Both the position numbers and the translations under genes were made by a program. From Segatella copri DSM 18205 (GTDB lineage: Bacteria; Bacteroidota; Bacteroidia; Bacteroidales; Bacteroidaceae), in contig NZ_CP102288.1 in NCBI RefSeq assembly GCF_025151535.1, positions 439,501-503,500 of the forward strand: DNA of 64,000 bases, written 5' to 3'. A model generated the notes under the pieces. That model had not been told where the DNA came from. It made no database searches and saw only the letters and a program-made list of their open reading frames with translations. Position 1 is the stretch's first letter; each line of letters starts with the position of its first letter. This document shows, piece after piece, positions 53,701 to 61,239 of this stretch.

Positions 53701-54535
53701 AGATACGCTCATCCGCTGGTACGACCGCGAAGACCACACCCTCTTTGATGTATGTGCCGACGACCACTGCCAGCGCTACCAGGGCATCACCAAGGAAACA
53801 TCGCCCCATGTAGCTGAAGCTATCCGCCAGACCAAGGGACAGATTCTGATGGACGGCGAAGAAATCTGCGATGCAAGATTCTCGAAATGCTGCGGCGGAA
53901 TAACCGAGGAATTCCAGTATTGCTGGGAGGACACGCCGAAGACTTATCTCACGGCTGTTCGCGACATCGCCCTGGGCGTGGAACATACACTGCCTAATCT
54001 GACCAATGAGGAGGAGGCTGAGAAATGGATCCGCTTCAATCGGCCAGCTTTCTGCAACACGCAGGACAAGAAAATCCTGTCAGAAGTGCTCAACGACTAT
54101 GATCAGGAAACCGTCAATTTCTACCGCTGGAAGGAAACGCTCAGCCAGGAGAAGTTGCAGCAGCTCATCGCCGACAAACTGAAGATGGACCTGGGTGCCA
54201 TCCTTGACATGAAGGCCGTGGAGCGCGGAAAGAGTGGAAGAATCAGCAAACTCCAGCTCATCGGAACAGAGAAGACCTTTACCATCGGTAAGGAACTCGA
54301 AATCCGCCGTATGCTGAGCGACAGTCATCTGCTGAGTTCAGCCTTCGTGGTGGATAAATATGATAAGGATGAAATGGGAGTGCCTCAGCGTTTCGAACTC
54401 ATCGGAGCCGGTTGGGGGCACGGAGTAGGCCTCTGCCAGATTGGTGCTGCCGTGATGGGCGAGCAGGGTTATCATTATGATGCTATCCTGCTGCACTACT
54501 ATCAGGGTGCTGAAATTAAGAAACTTTATAAATAG
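50753..54535 (+). CDS. Triple fusion: GT2 glycosyltransferase - DUF4922 (HIT/GalT-like) - SpoIID/LytB domain
   Basis: 1260 residues, no signal peptide or membrane segment. An N-terminal GT-like region (about 1-245) precedes a GT2 domain (about 250-480; [38 protein letters not shown]). A DUF4922 domain follows (about 550-830) with CFLCDKN near 560 and [14 protein letters not shown] near 632-645, which keeps the HxHxQ signature of GalT/GDP-galactose-phosphorylase-like enzymes. The last third (about 875-1260) is SpoIID/LytB-like: [20 protein letters not shown] near 926 and [20 protein letters not shown] near 1219. SpoIID proteins act on peptidoglycan, and the next gene, 9 bp away, is an AmpG-like muropeptide permease. 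A role in cell-wall fragment recycling or modification is inferred, but the combination and apparent cytosolic location are puzzling. Confidence 0.85.
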   Translation: MREKIDLFLPCEYIDDAQNALSVLHEYKTVQHIHFLVSADFAAHHQVPEGCTFVITDRLESSNTIASIAENTDADYVMICTRHTTIGWGNNTLERFLRVADDTDAVMVYADHYKMVEGKMEKHPVIDYQSGSLRDDFDFGSLWCIKAQALADYIAQPDREEYQFAALYDLRLYLSRVGEIFHLNEFLYSEAELDTRKSGEKQFDYVNPRNHEVQIEMEKVCTQHLGKVGALIDTTFYRQPDFGEQDFEYEASVIIPVFNREKTVADAVKSALGQKANFKFNVIVVNNHSTDRTGEILDELKADNLIQIVPERTDLGIGGCWNEAINSSFCGKFAVQLDSDDLYSSPKTLQKIVDAFYKQKAAMIIGSYRMCDFDLNTLPPGLIDHKEWTDENGCNNALRINGLGAPRAFFTPLVRQIQFPNTSYGEDYALGLAFSRRYRIGRIYDELYLCRRWGGNSDAALSVEKVNANNLYKDRLRTMELKARQHLLQGKADIMEDSSISRFFNRQLEVWTDARHRFRDLKHVETRQFSDQLKLQWNPARIVSTGAKIDKKTLGERPCFLCDKNRPKEQMSKQIDEKFHLLVNPFPILPVHFTIPARKHQPQLIYKNYGEMHRFISLHSDLMVFYNGPKCGASAPDHLHFQAGTNGILPLQTNWQRLSRNLTDIISLNDEEKISVVRDFIVPAFVIISKSAESDEALFRRLYKAMPQRGDETEPMMNIISWRKGEEFISVVIPREKHRPEAYFAEGDAQFVVSPGALDMSGLIITPREEDFRKLTEEKALSLLQECGVSEEKMNAIIAKLKASKDAEDAAEASSTLYNKGKQPDVTVGIVSAQKIHFSLNKPYLAKGEKVLGEQVVEFSEGGVLWNGNQYSQLTFHPQSADASFSLSDVTIGVNFHWERKETQTFLGTLRFVVESDKIVAINELPVEKYLESVISSEMSATSSLELLKAHAVISRSWLLAQMKKRREVAENGNNFFSFTKKEDTLIRWYDREDHTLFDVCADDHCQRYQGITKETSPHVAEAIRQTKGQILMDGEEICDARFSKCCGGITEEFQYCWEDTPKTYLTAVRDIALGVEHTLPNLTNEEEAEKWIRFNRPAFCNTQDKKILSEVLNDYDQETVNFYRWKETLSQEKLQQLIADKLKMDLGAILDMKAVERGKSGRISKLQLIGTEKTFTIGKELEIRRMLSDSHLLSSAFVVDKYDKDEMGVPQRFELIGAGWGHGVGLCQIGAAVMGEQGYHYDAILLHYYQGAEIKKLYK

Positions 54536-54544
54536 TGATGTAAA

Positions 54545-55870
54545 ATGGTAACAAAGAAAAACAGTCGGAGTCCATGGGCATGGATTCCGACCCTCTATTT
54601 TGCCGAAGGACTCCCCAACGTCATCGTAACCGCCCTCTCTGTGGTGATGTACATGCAGTTGGGGCTGACCGATGCTGAGGTGGGTCTCTATACCGGATGG
54701 CTCGCCCTTCCCTGGGTCATCAAGCCCTTGTGGAGTCCGTTCATAGATTTGCTGAAGACTAAGCGCTGGTGGGTGCTTACCATGCAGGCTCTCATCGGAG
54801 CTGCCCTTGCCGGCATCGCCTTCTCGCTGCCTACCGCCTTCTGGTTCCAGGCAACGATGTGCTTCTTCTTCCTCATCGCCTTCTGTAGTGCCACCTACGA
54901 CATTTCGGCAGATGGTTTCTACATGATTGAGCTGGATGAACATACGCAGACTAAGTTTGTAGGCTTGCGAAATACCTTCTACCGCCTCGCCATCATTTTT
55001 GTGAATGGCTTTCTGGTGATGCTGGCAGGTGTGCTTCAGGTTCTCTTCCGCAACCAGATTCGCTTCTCATGGGCGCTTATCTTTTACGGACTGGCAGGTA
55101 TCTTCATCGGTTTGTGGCTCTACCACAGCCACTTCATGCCGCGCCCGAAGGATGATGTGCAGACCGACCGAACGGTGGGTGAAGTGGCTCATGAACTGAA
55201 GAACATGTTCCGCACCTTCTTCGTGAAGTTCGGATTGGGGGAAACCGTCTGCGTGATGCTCTTTCTCTTGCTCTACCGATTCCCTGAAGCGCTTCTGAAC
55301 ACCATGACCAAGACATTCATCCTCCGTCCTAATTCGCAGGGTGGACTGGGCTTGTCACCTCAGGAATATGGTTTTGCCAACGGTACTGTGGGATTGATAG
55401 GTTTGTTGCTGGGTGGAATTCTTGGTGGTATTCTGGTGAGCAGGGATGGAATGAAGAAATGGCTCTGGCCTCTGGTTTGCGCCATCACCTTGCCTGATGT
55501 GGTTTACATCTATCTGAGTTATTCGCTCAACAGCAACCTCATCGTGGTTTCCAGCTGTCTTTTTGTAGAGCAGTTGGGTTATGGTCTGGGCTTCACGGTT
55601 CTTACCCTCTACATGCTGTTCTACAGTCAGGGAAAGTTCAAGACCTCCCATTATTCCATCTGTACGGGCATCTCCTATCTCGGATTAATGCTGCCGGGCA
55701 TGGTTTCTGGATATCTGAAGGATATGGTAGGTTACCGTATGTTCTTCATCATCGTGATGGCATGTTGCGCCATCACTTTCCTGGTTACTGCTTTCCTGAA
55801 GATTGATCCTAATTTCGGAAAGAAAGAGGAGAAGGAAGAGGATGAAGCGGAATTGGACGCGATAGAATAA
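54545..55870 (+). CDS. AmpG-like MFS permease
   Basis: 441 residues, 12 predicted membrane helices. The N-terminus (PWAWIPTLYFAEGLPNVIVT) is typical of the AmpG/acetyl-CoA-transporter-like MFS branch, with DAEVGLYTGWLALPWVIKPL as the first loop signature. AmpG members import GlcNAc-anhydroMurNAc muropeptides for wall recycling. It overlaps the promoterless end of the fusion gene with a 9-bp gap, so they form an operon. The acidic tail (KKEEKEEDEAELDAIE) is unremarkable. The substrate is inferred from family and from the SpoIID neighbour. Confidence 0.85.
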   Translation: MVTKKNSRSPWAWIPTLYFAEGLPNVIVTALSVVMYMQLGLTDAEVGLYTGWLALPWVIKPLWSPFIDLLKTKRWWVLTMQALIGAALAGIAFSLPTAFWFQATMCFFFLIAFCSATYDISADGFYMIELDEHTQTKFVGLRNTFYRLAIIFVNGFLVMLAGVLQVLFRNQIRFSWALIFYGLAGIFIGLWLYHSHFMPRPKDDVQTDRTVGEVAHELKNMFRTFFVKFGLGETVCVMLFLLLYRFPEALLNTMTKTFILRPNSQGGLGLSPQEYGFANGTVGLIGLLLGGILGGILVSRDGMKKWLWPLVCAITLPDVVYIYLSYSLNSNLIVVSSCLFVEQLGYGLGFTVLTLYMLFYSQGKFKTSHYSICTGISYLGLMLPGMVSGYLKDMVGYRMFFIIVMACCAITFLVTAFLKIDPNFGKKEEKEEDEAELDAIE

Positions 55871-55885
55871 ATGATGATGTTAACG

Positions 55886-55919
55886 TAAAAACGAGGATGT
55901 GCGAACATCCTCGTTTTTT
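55886..55919. terminator. Bidirectional terminator between AmpG-like and yjbQ genes
   Basis: AAAAACGAGGATGT gcga ACATCCTCGTTTTTT; perfect stem with A/T runs on both sides. Confidence 0.85.
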
Positions 55920-55923
55920 ATCT

Positions 55924-56337
55924 TTATTCCCCGATAATCGTTGCGATGAGGTGTCGGCTTCCGCCTCCCTCTCTGAATTCACAGAGGTAAATCCCCTGCC
56001 ATGTTCCGAGGTTTAATCTGCCGTTGGTAATGGGAATGGTGAGCGATACACCCACCATGCTCGATTTGGCATGAGCCGACATATCCGTCGGTCCTTCATC
56101 CTGGTGCAGGTATCTTGGGTCGCCATCCGGAACCAGTCTTTCGAAGATACCCTTCAAGTCATGTCTCACATCCGGGTCGAAGTTCTCGTTCAGCGACAAT
56201 CCGCAACTGGTATGTCTTACGAAGAGATTCAGAATCCCTGTCTTAGGCAGCGCTGGCAGGTTCCTCATCACCTCGTTGGTTACGAGGTGAAAGCCGCGAG
56301 GAAGCGGGCGCAATGAAAATTCTACTTGCTGTATCAT
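55924..56337 (-). CDS. yjbQ: YjbQ/UPF0047 family protein
   Basis: 137 residues, the typical size. LFVRHTSCGLSLNENFDPDV near 38-57 and MSAHAKSSMVGVSLTIPI near 88-105 are the two conserved His-containing motifs, and GTWQGIYLCEFR lies near the end. Members show weak thiamine-phosphate-synthase-like activity, but the physiological role is unclear. Confidence 0.93.
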   Translation of the reverse strand: MIQQVEFSLRPLPRGFHLVTNEVMRNLPALPKTGILNLFVRHTSCGLSLNENFDPDVRHDLKGIFERLVPDGDPRYLHQDEGPTDMSAHAKSSMVGVSLTIPITNGRLNLGTWQGIYLCEFREGGGSRHLIATIIGE

Positions 56338-56380
56338 ATCATTCTTTGTTTTTATATTCTTATACTTCTATCTTTATACT

Positions 56381-57544
56381 TTATAATTCCTTCTTCAGCC
56401 ATTCACCGAAGAACTTATCGTATAGTTCGTAAGTTCCATCCGTCTCCGTAACAAAATCTTTCTCCAATAATCCCTTGATACCACCTTGTACAAAACTGGC
56501 GGAAGGAAGATTGTGCTTCTTGATGAATGCCGATGACATGATGTTTTGAGCCTTGCCAGCGTTGCAGATGGCTAAGAGAAGTTCCTTTTGCTTGGCTGGC
56601 AACTGGAAAAGAAGGGCTTCATAGGCAAAAGCACTTTCGTCTATAATCGAGTTGAGCGCCAGTTCCATCATCTTATCATCAGCCAGTTCCCTCGTCTTGT
56701 CATCAGCCTTTTCCATCATCTTGTCATTAGCCTTTTCCGTGAGCGAGAAAATCTTATTGAGCATCCTTTGCAGATACCAGGTGATGCCGTCAAAACGGTC
56801 GTATATTCGATAAATGGTTTCTCGTTTGATATGCTTCTGTCTTTCCTCGAAAAGACGAGTAGCAAAGTCGGCATACACATCTCTATCAATAGCTTTCAGT
56901 GTTTTTATGGAGGTGCTCTGGTAGAAAGGACGGGCATGGCTCAAGAACATTTCCGACATCATATTGCGCTGAGATCCGGCAAAGATGAAACTGGCATTAT
57001 GGCAGTGCTGGATGTAGGTGCGCAGTATGGCTTCCACATTAGCTTCTCTATAGCTGCTGATGGTTTGGAATTCATCAATGGCCACGATGCAAGGCTTATC
57101 TGCGCTCTCTAGATAAAGGAAAATTTCATCGAGCGTTGTGGTTGGACTGGTGATTTCTCCCAAATCTACTCCCCACGAAGGTACGCCATTCATATCGAAG
57201 CTGATGGATGAACGGAGTGAGTGGAGGCAGTTAAGAAAATGTTCCACTACTTTGGTGCCTTTAGGTTTCAGACTTTGCAGAATACTTCTGCCTAGTTCCT
57301 GAATGAAGTCGGCTAGGGTTTTCGTGGCATAAATATCTACAAGAAATGTATAGTATTTATCCTTGATGCCTTCCTGGGCATAGACGTGCTGCACCAACCC
57401 TGTCTTGCCGATTCTTCTAGGTGCAATCAGGGTGATATTATTGCCATTCTTGATTTCTCTTATCAAGTCGATGGTTTCCTTTTCTCTATCACAGAAGTAA
57501 GCGTCGGATATGTATCCTCGCAGAATAAACGGATTCTCTATCAT
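56381..57544 (-). CDS. AAA ATPase of the archaeal-ATPase-like type
   Basis: 387 residues. Walker A APRRIGKTGLV near 41, Walker B CIVAIDEFQ near 152, sensor-like FIFAGSQRNMM near 190, and a C-terminal winged-helix-like part (about 310-387). Between them (about 265-292) lies a charged insertion NDKMMEKADDKTRELADDKM encoded by a 24-bp repeat. These stand-alone P-loop ATPases are multi-copy in Bacteroidota; the role is unknown, possibly with a nuclease partner, but none is adjacent. It is monocistronic with its own -7 box (57604-57611). Confidence 0.85.
   Translation of the reverse strand: MIENPFILRGYISDAYFCDREKETIDLIREIKNGNNITLIAPRRIGKTGLVQHVYAQEGIKDKYYTFLVDIYATKTLADFIQELGRSILQSLKPKGTKVVEHFLNCLHSLRSSISFDMNGVPSWGVDLGEITSPTTTLDEIFLYLESADKPCIVAIDEFQTISSYREANVEAILRTYIQHCHNASFIFAGSQRNMMSEMFLSHARPFYQSTSIKTLKAIDRDVYADFATRLFEERQKHIKRETIYRIYDRFDGITWYLQRMLNKIFSLTEKANDKMMEKADDKTRELADDKMMELALNSIIDESAFAYEALLFQLPAKQKELLLAICNAGKAQNIMSSAFIKKHNLPSASFVQGGIKGLLEKDFVTETDGTYELYDKFFGEWLKKEL
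56675..56755. repeat. 24-bp tandem repeat inside the AAA ATPase gene
   Basis: Three degenerate units built on CATCATCTTGTCATCAGCC encode the repeating peptide DDKMMEKA / DDKTRELA / DDKMMELA. Being in frame, copy-number changes would keep the protein intact. Confidence 0.7.
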
Positions 57545-57603
57545 TGTATATTATCTTCTTTATTGTCTTTGAATAGTCTTATATCTTTCTGATAATCATG
57601 GTG

Positions 57604-57611
57604 CAAAGATA
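57604..57611 (-). promoter_or_regulatory. -7 box of the AAA ATPase gene
   Basis: TATCTTTG on the minus strand, 60 bp upstream of the start. Around it lies an AT-only stretch (ttattattataatactatta). 57612-57800 shows no gene. Confidence 0.5.
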
Positions 57612-57801
57612 ATTATAATTTTATTATTATAATACTATTATAATGCAAATATAGGAAAGTTTAACCATTTAAGGGAATCTCCTTCAATCAAGTCGAGTAT
57701 ATCTCTTCTAATCAAGTCGGGTATTTTCTTGCTATTTGCTTCCCCGAAAATCTTCTTCTTTAGAAGAAGGAAAAAAAACAAGAAAAATAATCCCGAAAAA
57801 A

Positions 57802-57833
57802 TTTGGTGGTTTTAGAATAATGATGTACTTTTG
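57802..57833 (+). promoter_or_regulatory. Promoter of the small-protein gene at 57953
   Basis: TTTG (57802-57805), a 20-bp spacer, TACTTTTG (57826-57833): a full consensus match. Confidence 0.75.
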
Positions 57834-57839
57834 CAACCG

Positions 57840-57952
57840 AAATCAAGCATTAAGAGTTGCCCAGTTGTGGCACACCAACCGAGTTTCGCATAGAGATAAC
57901 CACGGTGGTAAAAGAATGTGTAAGTGTTTAACAACTTAAAATAATTATCTTT
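57840..57952 (+). promoter_or_regulatory. About 113-nt 5' leader with hairpin potential
   Basis: From the expected start site to the ATG. It contains GTTGTGGCACACCAAC (stem with one bulge), CGAGTTTCG and ACCACGGTGGT. The leader is long for an uncharacterised 93-residue protein and more GC-rich than its surroundings. No known riboswitch class is recognised. Confidence 0.35.
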
Positions 57953-58234
57953 ATGAATCCAAATTCAGATTTAAAGAACAATGAGAATGTAATGGCAGCT
58001 AATGCCGAGTCTTCAACAATTAAGGCAGTTAATGCCGAGTCATCAACTGTTGATGCAGGTTATGCCGAGTCAAGAATTTCAGAGTATGCTGCCCGCTTTG
58101 CTGCATACAGCGATGAGCGCTTGAAGCAGACCATAGATCACGAGCGCAAGGTTCGTGGTTGGGGCAGCGAGCGCAGCTACTTCCTCGCCGCCCTGCGAGG
58201 AGAGTGTGAGAAACGAGGCATTGATTACTGCTAA
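57953..58234 (+). CDS. Small protein with N-terminal NAESSTI repeats
   Basis: 93 residues. The first half is three degenerate repeats (ANAESSTIKAV, NAESSTVDAG, YAESRISEYA), mirrored in the DNA as repeats of AATGCCGAGTCNTCAAC. The second half is charged and helical (YSDERLKQTIDHERKVRGWG, then SERSYFLAALRGECEKRGID). I recognise no family. The consensus promoter, A-rich initiation region and sensible codon use support a real gene. The terminal half may be the folded domain. Confidence 0.7.
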   Translation: MNPNSDLKNNENVMAANAESSTIKAVNAESSTVDAGYAESRISEYAARFAAYSDERLKQTIDHERKVRGWGSERSYFLAALRGECEKRGIDYC

Positions 58235-58304
58235 TCAAGCCCCATCTGTGTGAATCTGTGAATTGAAAATCGGCGGCCGAAGGGAAAGCCAAATCTGTGG
58301 GAGT

Positions 58305-59159
58305 TTATGACTTGAATTCCTCGATGAAGGGTTGCAGGTTTCCACCTCTTGGCGAGTTATGGTCTTCAAGGATGGCGAAGGCGATGAGCTTGTACTTGTC
58401 CATGAACTCCTTCTCGTCGATGACTTCGTGAAACAGTCTTGCGATATGTTTCGGAGGATTGTGGAAGGCACCGCAACCGAATGCACCTAGCACGATGCTG
58501 TCGTGTCCGTTCAGCAAACCGATACGCAGCATCGTCCTCATTTTGTTCTTTGTCAATGCGGCATCTTCTTCACAGATGTTCCCATCTCTATCTAAATCAG
58601 GATGATTGATGGCGGCTACTGCTACGAACGACATATAGTAAGGAGTATCGAGCAAGGCAAAGTTATCCTTGGCTCCAGCCCTGAATACGGTAGCGTCTGG
58701 CACATAGATGCCTCCGAATCTCACAGGCATCGGATATTGGAACTTGCTTTTCTCCAGACCGTAATCCTCGGCATATTCCGCATAACGATACATTGAGAGA
58801 AAGAGGTTGGTGCTGCGGAAGAGGCTCTCCTCCTGAGCCCGGCTTCCGTTCTTCACTCCACCGCCCGGGTTGCGACGGCTTGCCAGGTTGAGAACCACGG
58901 GATTGTATCCTTCCTGTTGCAACAGATGACCGCAATGAATGCTGTCGTCATTCTTCACGATAATCTTGGTGGAACCATCTGCAAGGGTAGGTATGTTTGA
59001 AGCATCCAGCGGTTTGGTATAGAATCTGCTTCCCTTCAGCATCTTCGTGTTGTCGGGCAGTTTCACTTCCTCCCCATTCTCAGATGTGTAATGTCCCTTC
59101 AGTACAATATCTATAGTTTGCTGATACACGTCAGCCAGTTGCCTTCTGTCGTTTATCAT
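58305..59159 (-). CDS. TIGR02452-type microbial PARG-like macrodomain protein
   Basis: 284 residues. It carries the poly(ADP-ribose) glycohydrolase signature: NPGGGVKNGSRAQEESLFRS near 110-130, with the GGG loop and the QEE catalytic glutamates. An N-terminal TIGR02452 segment (LADVYQQTIDIVLKGHY) and macrodomain features (VLGAFGCGAFHNPP near 225) support this. Such proteins can remove ADP-ribose from targets and are often near defence or toxin systems. An 89-bp gap separates it from a small upstream gene on the same strand (59248-59421), which may be its partner. Confidence 0.88.
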   Translation of the reverse strand: MINDRRQLADVYQQTIDIVLKGHYTSENGEEVKLPDNTKMLKGSRFYTKPLDASNIPTLADGSTKIIVKNDDSIHCGHLLQQEGYNPVVLNLASRRNPGGGVKNGSRAQEESLFRSTNLFLSMYRYAEYAEDYGLEKSKFQYPMPVRFGGIYVPDATVFRAGAKDNFALLDTPYYMSFVAVAAINHPDLDRDGNICEEDAALTKNKMRTMLRIGLLNGHDSIVLGAFGCGAFHNPPKHIARLFHEVIDEKEFMDKYKLIAFAILEDHNSPRGGNLQPFIEEFKS

Positions 59160-59247
59160 GATTTCTTCTGTTTTAAGCTAAGTATCTTTAAATACTTCAT
59201 TAATCTTCTGCCAATAAGTCACAATACATGAGTTTGGTATTTCTTAA

Positions 59248-59421
59248 TTATCTTAATCCTGATTTGCGTAACATTTCTCTCATTTTTATAATAAAGGGGT
59301 CTTTATTTCTATCCCTTTTCGATCTTGAAAGAAATGCTCTTTCGTTTGCTTCCATTTCCTCACGAAAGCGGATTGCATCTTCGCCATGTAAAGTAGGGAT
59401 TGCTTTTATTGCTGTTGCCAT
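59248..59421 (-). CDS. Small basic protein (57 residues), possible antitoxin-like partner
   Basis: MATAIKAIPTLHGEDAIRFR opens the protein; it ends MREMLRKSGLR. The opening MATAIKAIPTLxGEDAxRF resembles short proteins that precede toxin-like genes in Bacteroidota, but no toxin of a known class is adjacent. The gene has a strong Shine-Dalgarno (AGGAGG, 7 bp before the ATG), rare here, and a full consensus promoter, so it is likely expressed. It lies upstream of the PARG-like gene on the same strand. Confidence 0.65.
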   Translation of the reverse strand: MATAIKAIPTLHGEDAIRFREEMEANERAFLSRSKRDRNKDPFIIKMREMLRKSGLR

Positions 59422-59460
59422 ATTTATGTCCTCCTATTAATCAATTTATTATATGTGCTG

Positions 59461-59492
59461 CAAAATTACAAGTTTTCTTTGTATTCTCCAAA
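59461..59492 (-). promoter_or_regulatory. Promoter of the 57-residue protein gene
   Basis: TTTG (59492-59489), a 20-bp spacer, TAATTTTG (59468-59461) on the minus strand, 40 bp before the ATG. Confidence 0.7.
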
Positions 59493-59533
59493 CTTTTATA
59501 TATAAAAAATGTGGTATTCTCGATATTTCTTTG

Positions 59534-59541
59534 TAAATTTG
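59534..59541 (+). promoter_or_regulatory. -7 box of the DUF1016 gene
   Basis: TAAATTTG on the plus strand, 29 bp before the ATG at 59571; the -33 region is weak. Confidence 0.45.
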
Positions 59542-59724
59542 CCCACATATAAGAATGTAATTTTTTGTATATGAAGAAAATGAATTTGAAATTATGTAAC
59601 AATAGTGACAATCTGTTGGCTGATGCTCAAAGCATAATAGATTTCGCACGGCAAGAGGCATTCCGCTCTATCAATATTACGATGGTTCAACGCAATTGGT
59701 TGCTTGGCAAACGTATTAGCGAGG

Positions 59725-59732
59725 AAATCTTG
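59725..59732. repeat. 8-bp target site duplication, left copy
   Basis: AAATCTTG, identical to 61232-61239; together they encode part of EIL(L) in the split DUF1016 gene. Confidence 0.93.
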
Positions 59733-59814
59733 GGGTCACTTGCAAAAGCGTGTGGATAGCATAGCACAATAAAAGCAAGCAGGTGTACGTTTATAGAGTA
59801 AACGTTAGAAGAAA

Positions 59815-60195
59815 ATGGAACAGTATAGACTCTTAGCGGAATGCCTATTGCCAGCCCGCATGCTTGACTGGTTTGACTTGAAGACTGTACGTGTCGAGAA
59901 GAAAGGTGACACACAGGTGATTCACCTTTATCTCGATGAGAACGAGCAGAAACCTGACGACGGAGAAGACCTGCGCCCCAATGGATTTACACGCGAAAGT
60001 GTGTTTCACGACTTTCCGATTAGAGGTCAGGAAGTACTGCTTCACGTGCGCCGTCGCAGATGGCTTGATGCAGATGGTCACAACGTGATGACCGAATGCA
60101 ATCTCATTCAGGAGTCCACCCGCTGCTCAACCGAGTTGGCGGATTTTTTAAAAGAAGCGTTTGGAGACGCGCCCTATAACGGCCCGTTCGTTTGA
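59815..60195 (+). CDS. ISAon1-family transposase N-terminal region protein (orfA)
   Basis: 126 residues (EQYRLLAECLLPARMLDWFD at the start, RRRRWLDADGHNVMTECNLI near 80-100). It corresponds to the DNA-binding N-terminal unit that precedes the catalytic ORF in this element group. Its last 35 bp overlap the transposase frame at 60161. The overlap contains GATTTTTTAAAAG at 60142-60154, a candidate for translational slippage, although the catalytic frame is +1 relative to this one. Confidence 0.8.
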   Translation: MEQYRLLAECLLPARMLDWFDLKTVRVEKKGDTQVIHLYLDENEQKPDDGEDLRPNGFTRESVFHDFPIRGQEVLLHVRRRRWLDADGHNVMTECNLIQESTRCSTELADFLKEAFGDAPYNGPFV

Positions 60196-61207
60196 GGATG
60201 ACTATCACATAGACGGTGATGAGTATGGCAGAGCCTACAAGGACCACCTAAGCGGCTATCGTGAATGGTCTGAACTAGGCCATGCTGACGAGTGGCTCAT
60301 CTTCCCGGAGAACATAAGTCCTCACGTCAGCATAGATGAGACATGCTTGTCCACGGGAGAGGTATACACAATAGCCTCGAACAAGGATGCACATGGTCGC
60401 AAGGGATGCCTTATTGCTGTAGTCAAGGGCACTAAGGCAAAGGATGTCATAAAGGCATTGATGAAGATACCGTAAGCGTTGAGAATGAGCGTGGAAGAGG
60501 TTACTCTCGACTTCTCTGAGAGTATGCACAACATAGTAGAGACATGCTTTCCGAAGGCTATGCGTACGCTCGACCGGTTCCATCATCAGCAGTTTTGTCT
60601 TGAAGCCTTGCAAGAGGTACGCAGAGAGTATAGGCGTGAGCAGATGACACTTGATGCCAATGCTAGGGAAGAGCACCGTCTGATGATGCGCCAGCTGCAG
60701 GAGAACGATGGTCCATTTGTGGATGAGGAGGGCAATGCCATAAGGCGCAATGCAAGGTACTATCCCGAAAGACTTGAGAACGGAGAGACTCGTGCAGAAC
60801 TCCTTGCACGCAGTAAGGGGCTACTTATGATGTCACCCGAGAAATGGACAGGCACACAGAAGGAACGTGCAGAAATACTGTTCCGTGAGTTTCCGGACAT
60901 AAAGACGGCTTTCTCGCTTACCCACTCTCTTCGAATGATATTCTCGCAGAGGTGTACTAAGGAGCAAGGTGCTGTCAGCCTGCATTCATGGTACTCGAAG
61001 GTCGGTGATTTCGGCAACAAATCGTTCAATGATATTGCTGCCGCCATGTACGACCGTGAGGATGAGATCCTTAACTATTTTGTCAATCGCTCTACCAATG
61101 CATCAGCAGAATCCCTCAATGCAAAGATCAAGCATTTCAGAGCACAACTCAGAGGTATTATTGACCGTAAGTTCTTTCTCTTCAGACTAATGAAGATCTA
61201 TGCCTAA
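60161..61207 (+). pseudogene. ISAon1/ISL3-like transposase (orfB) with an in-frame stop
   Basis: The frame starts at a TTG at 60161 (LETRPITARSFEDDYHID) and runs to 61207, about 348 codons, but TAA at 60473-60475 interrupts it after ALMKIP. The same frame resumes at once (ALRMSVEEVTLDFSES), so a single base change (for example GAA or CAA to TAA) explains it. The catalytic core is otherwise complete: HVSIDETCLSTGEVYT near 53 (first Asp), RTLDRFHHQQF near 130 (second Asp), and STNASAESLNAKIKHFRAQL near 310 (Glu). The element is therefore probably unable to move by itself. Confidence 0.88.
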
Positions 61208-61231
61208 TCCACACACTTTTACTGGTGACCC

Positions 61232-61239
61232 AAATCTTG
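61232..61239. repeat. 8-bp target site duplication, right copy
   Basis: AAATCTTG, directly after the right inverted repeat of the element. Confidence 0.93.

Larger units (their letters stand above)
59733..61231 (+). mobile_element. 1499-bp ISAon1/ISL3-like insertion sequence
   Basis: Terminal inverted repeats: left GGGTCACTTGCAAAAGCG then TGTGGATAG; right reverse complement GGGTCACCAGTAAAAGTG then TGTGGATTAG. An exact 8-bp target duplication AAATCTTG lies at 59725-59732 and 61232-61239. The 8-bp duplication and GGG ends fit the ISL3-like group. It carries an N-terminal-region ORF and a transposase ORF. The intact ends and duplication indicate a relatively recent insertion. Confidence 0.93.

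Noticed and set aside
60144..60153. Programmed -1 frameshift joining orfA and orfB of the insertion sequence
   Set aside because: T_TTT_TTA is in the right register for a -1 slip, but the -1 frame meets a stop within about nine codons, while the transposase is in the +1 frame.
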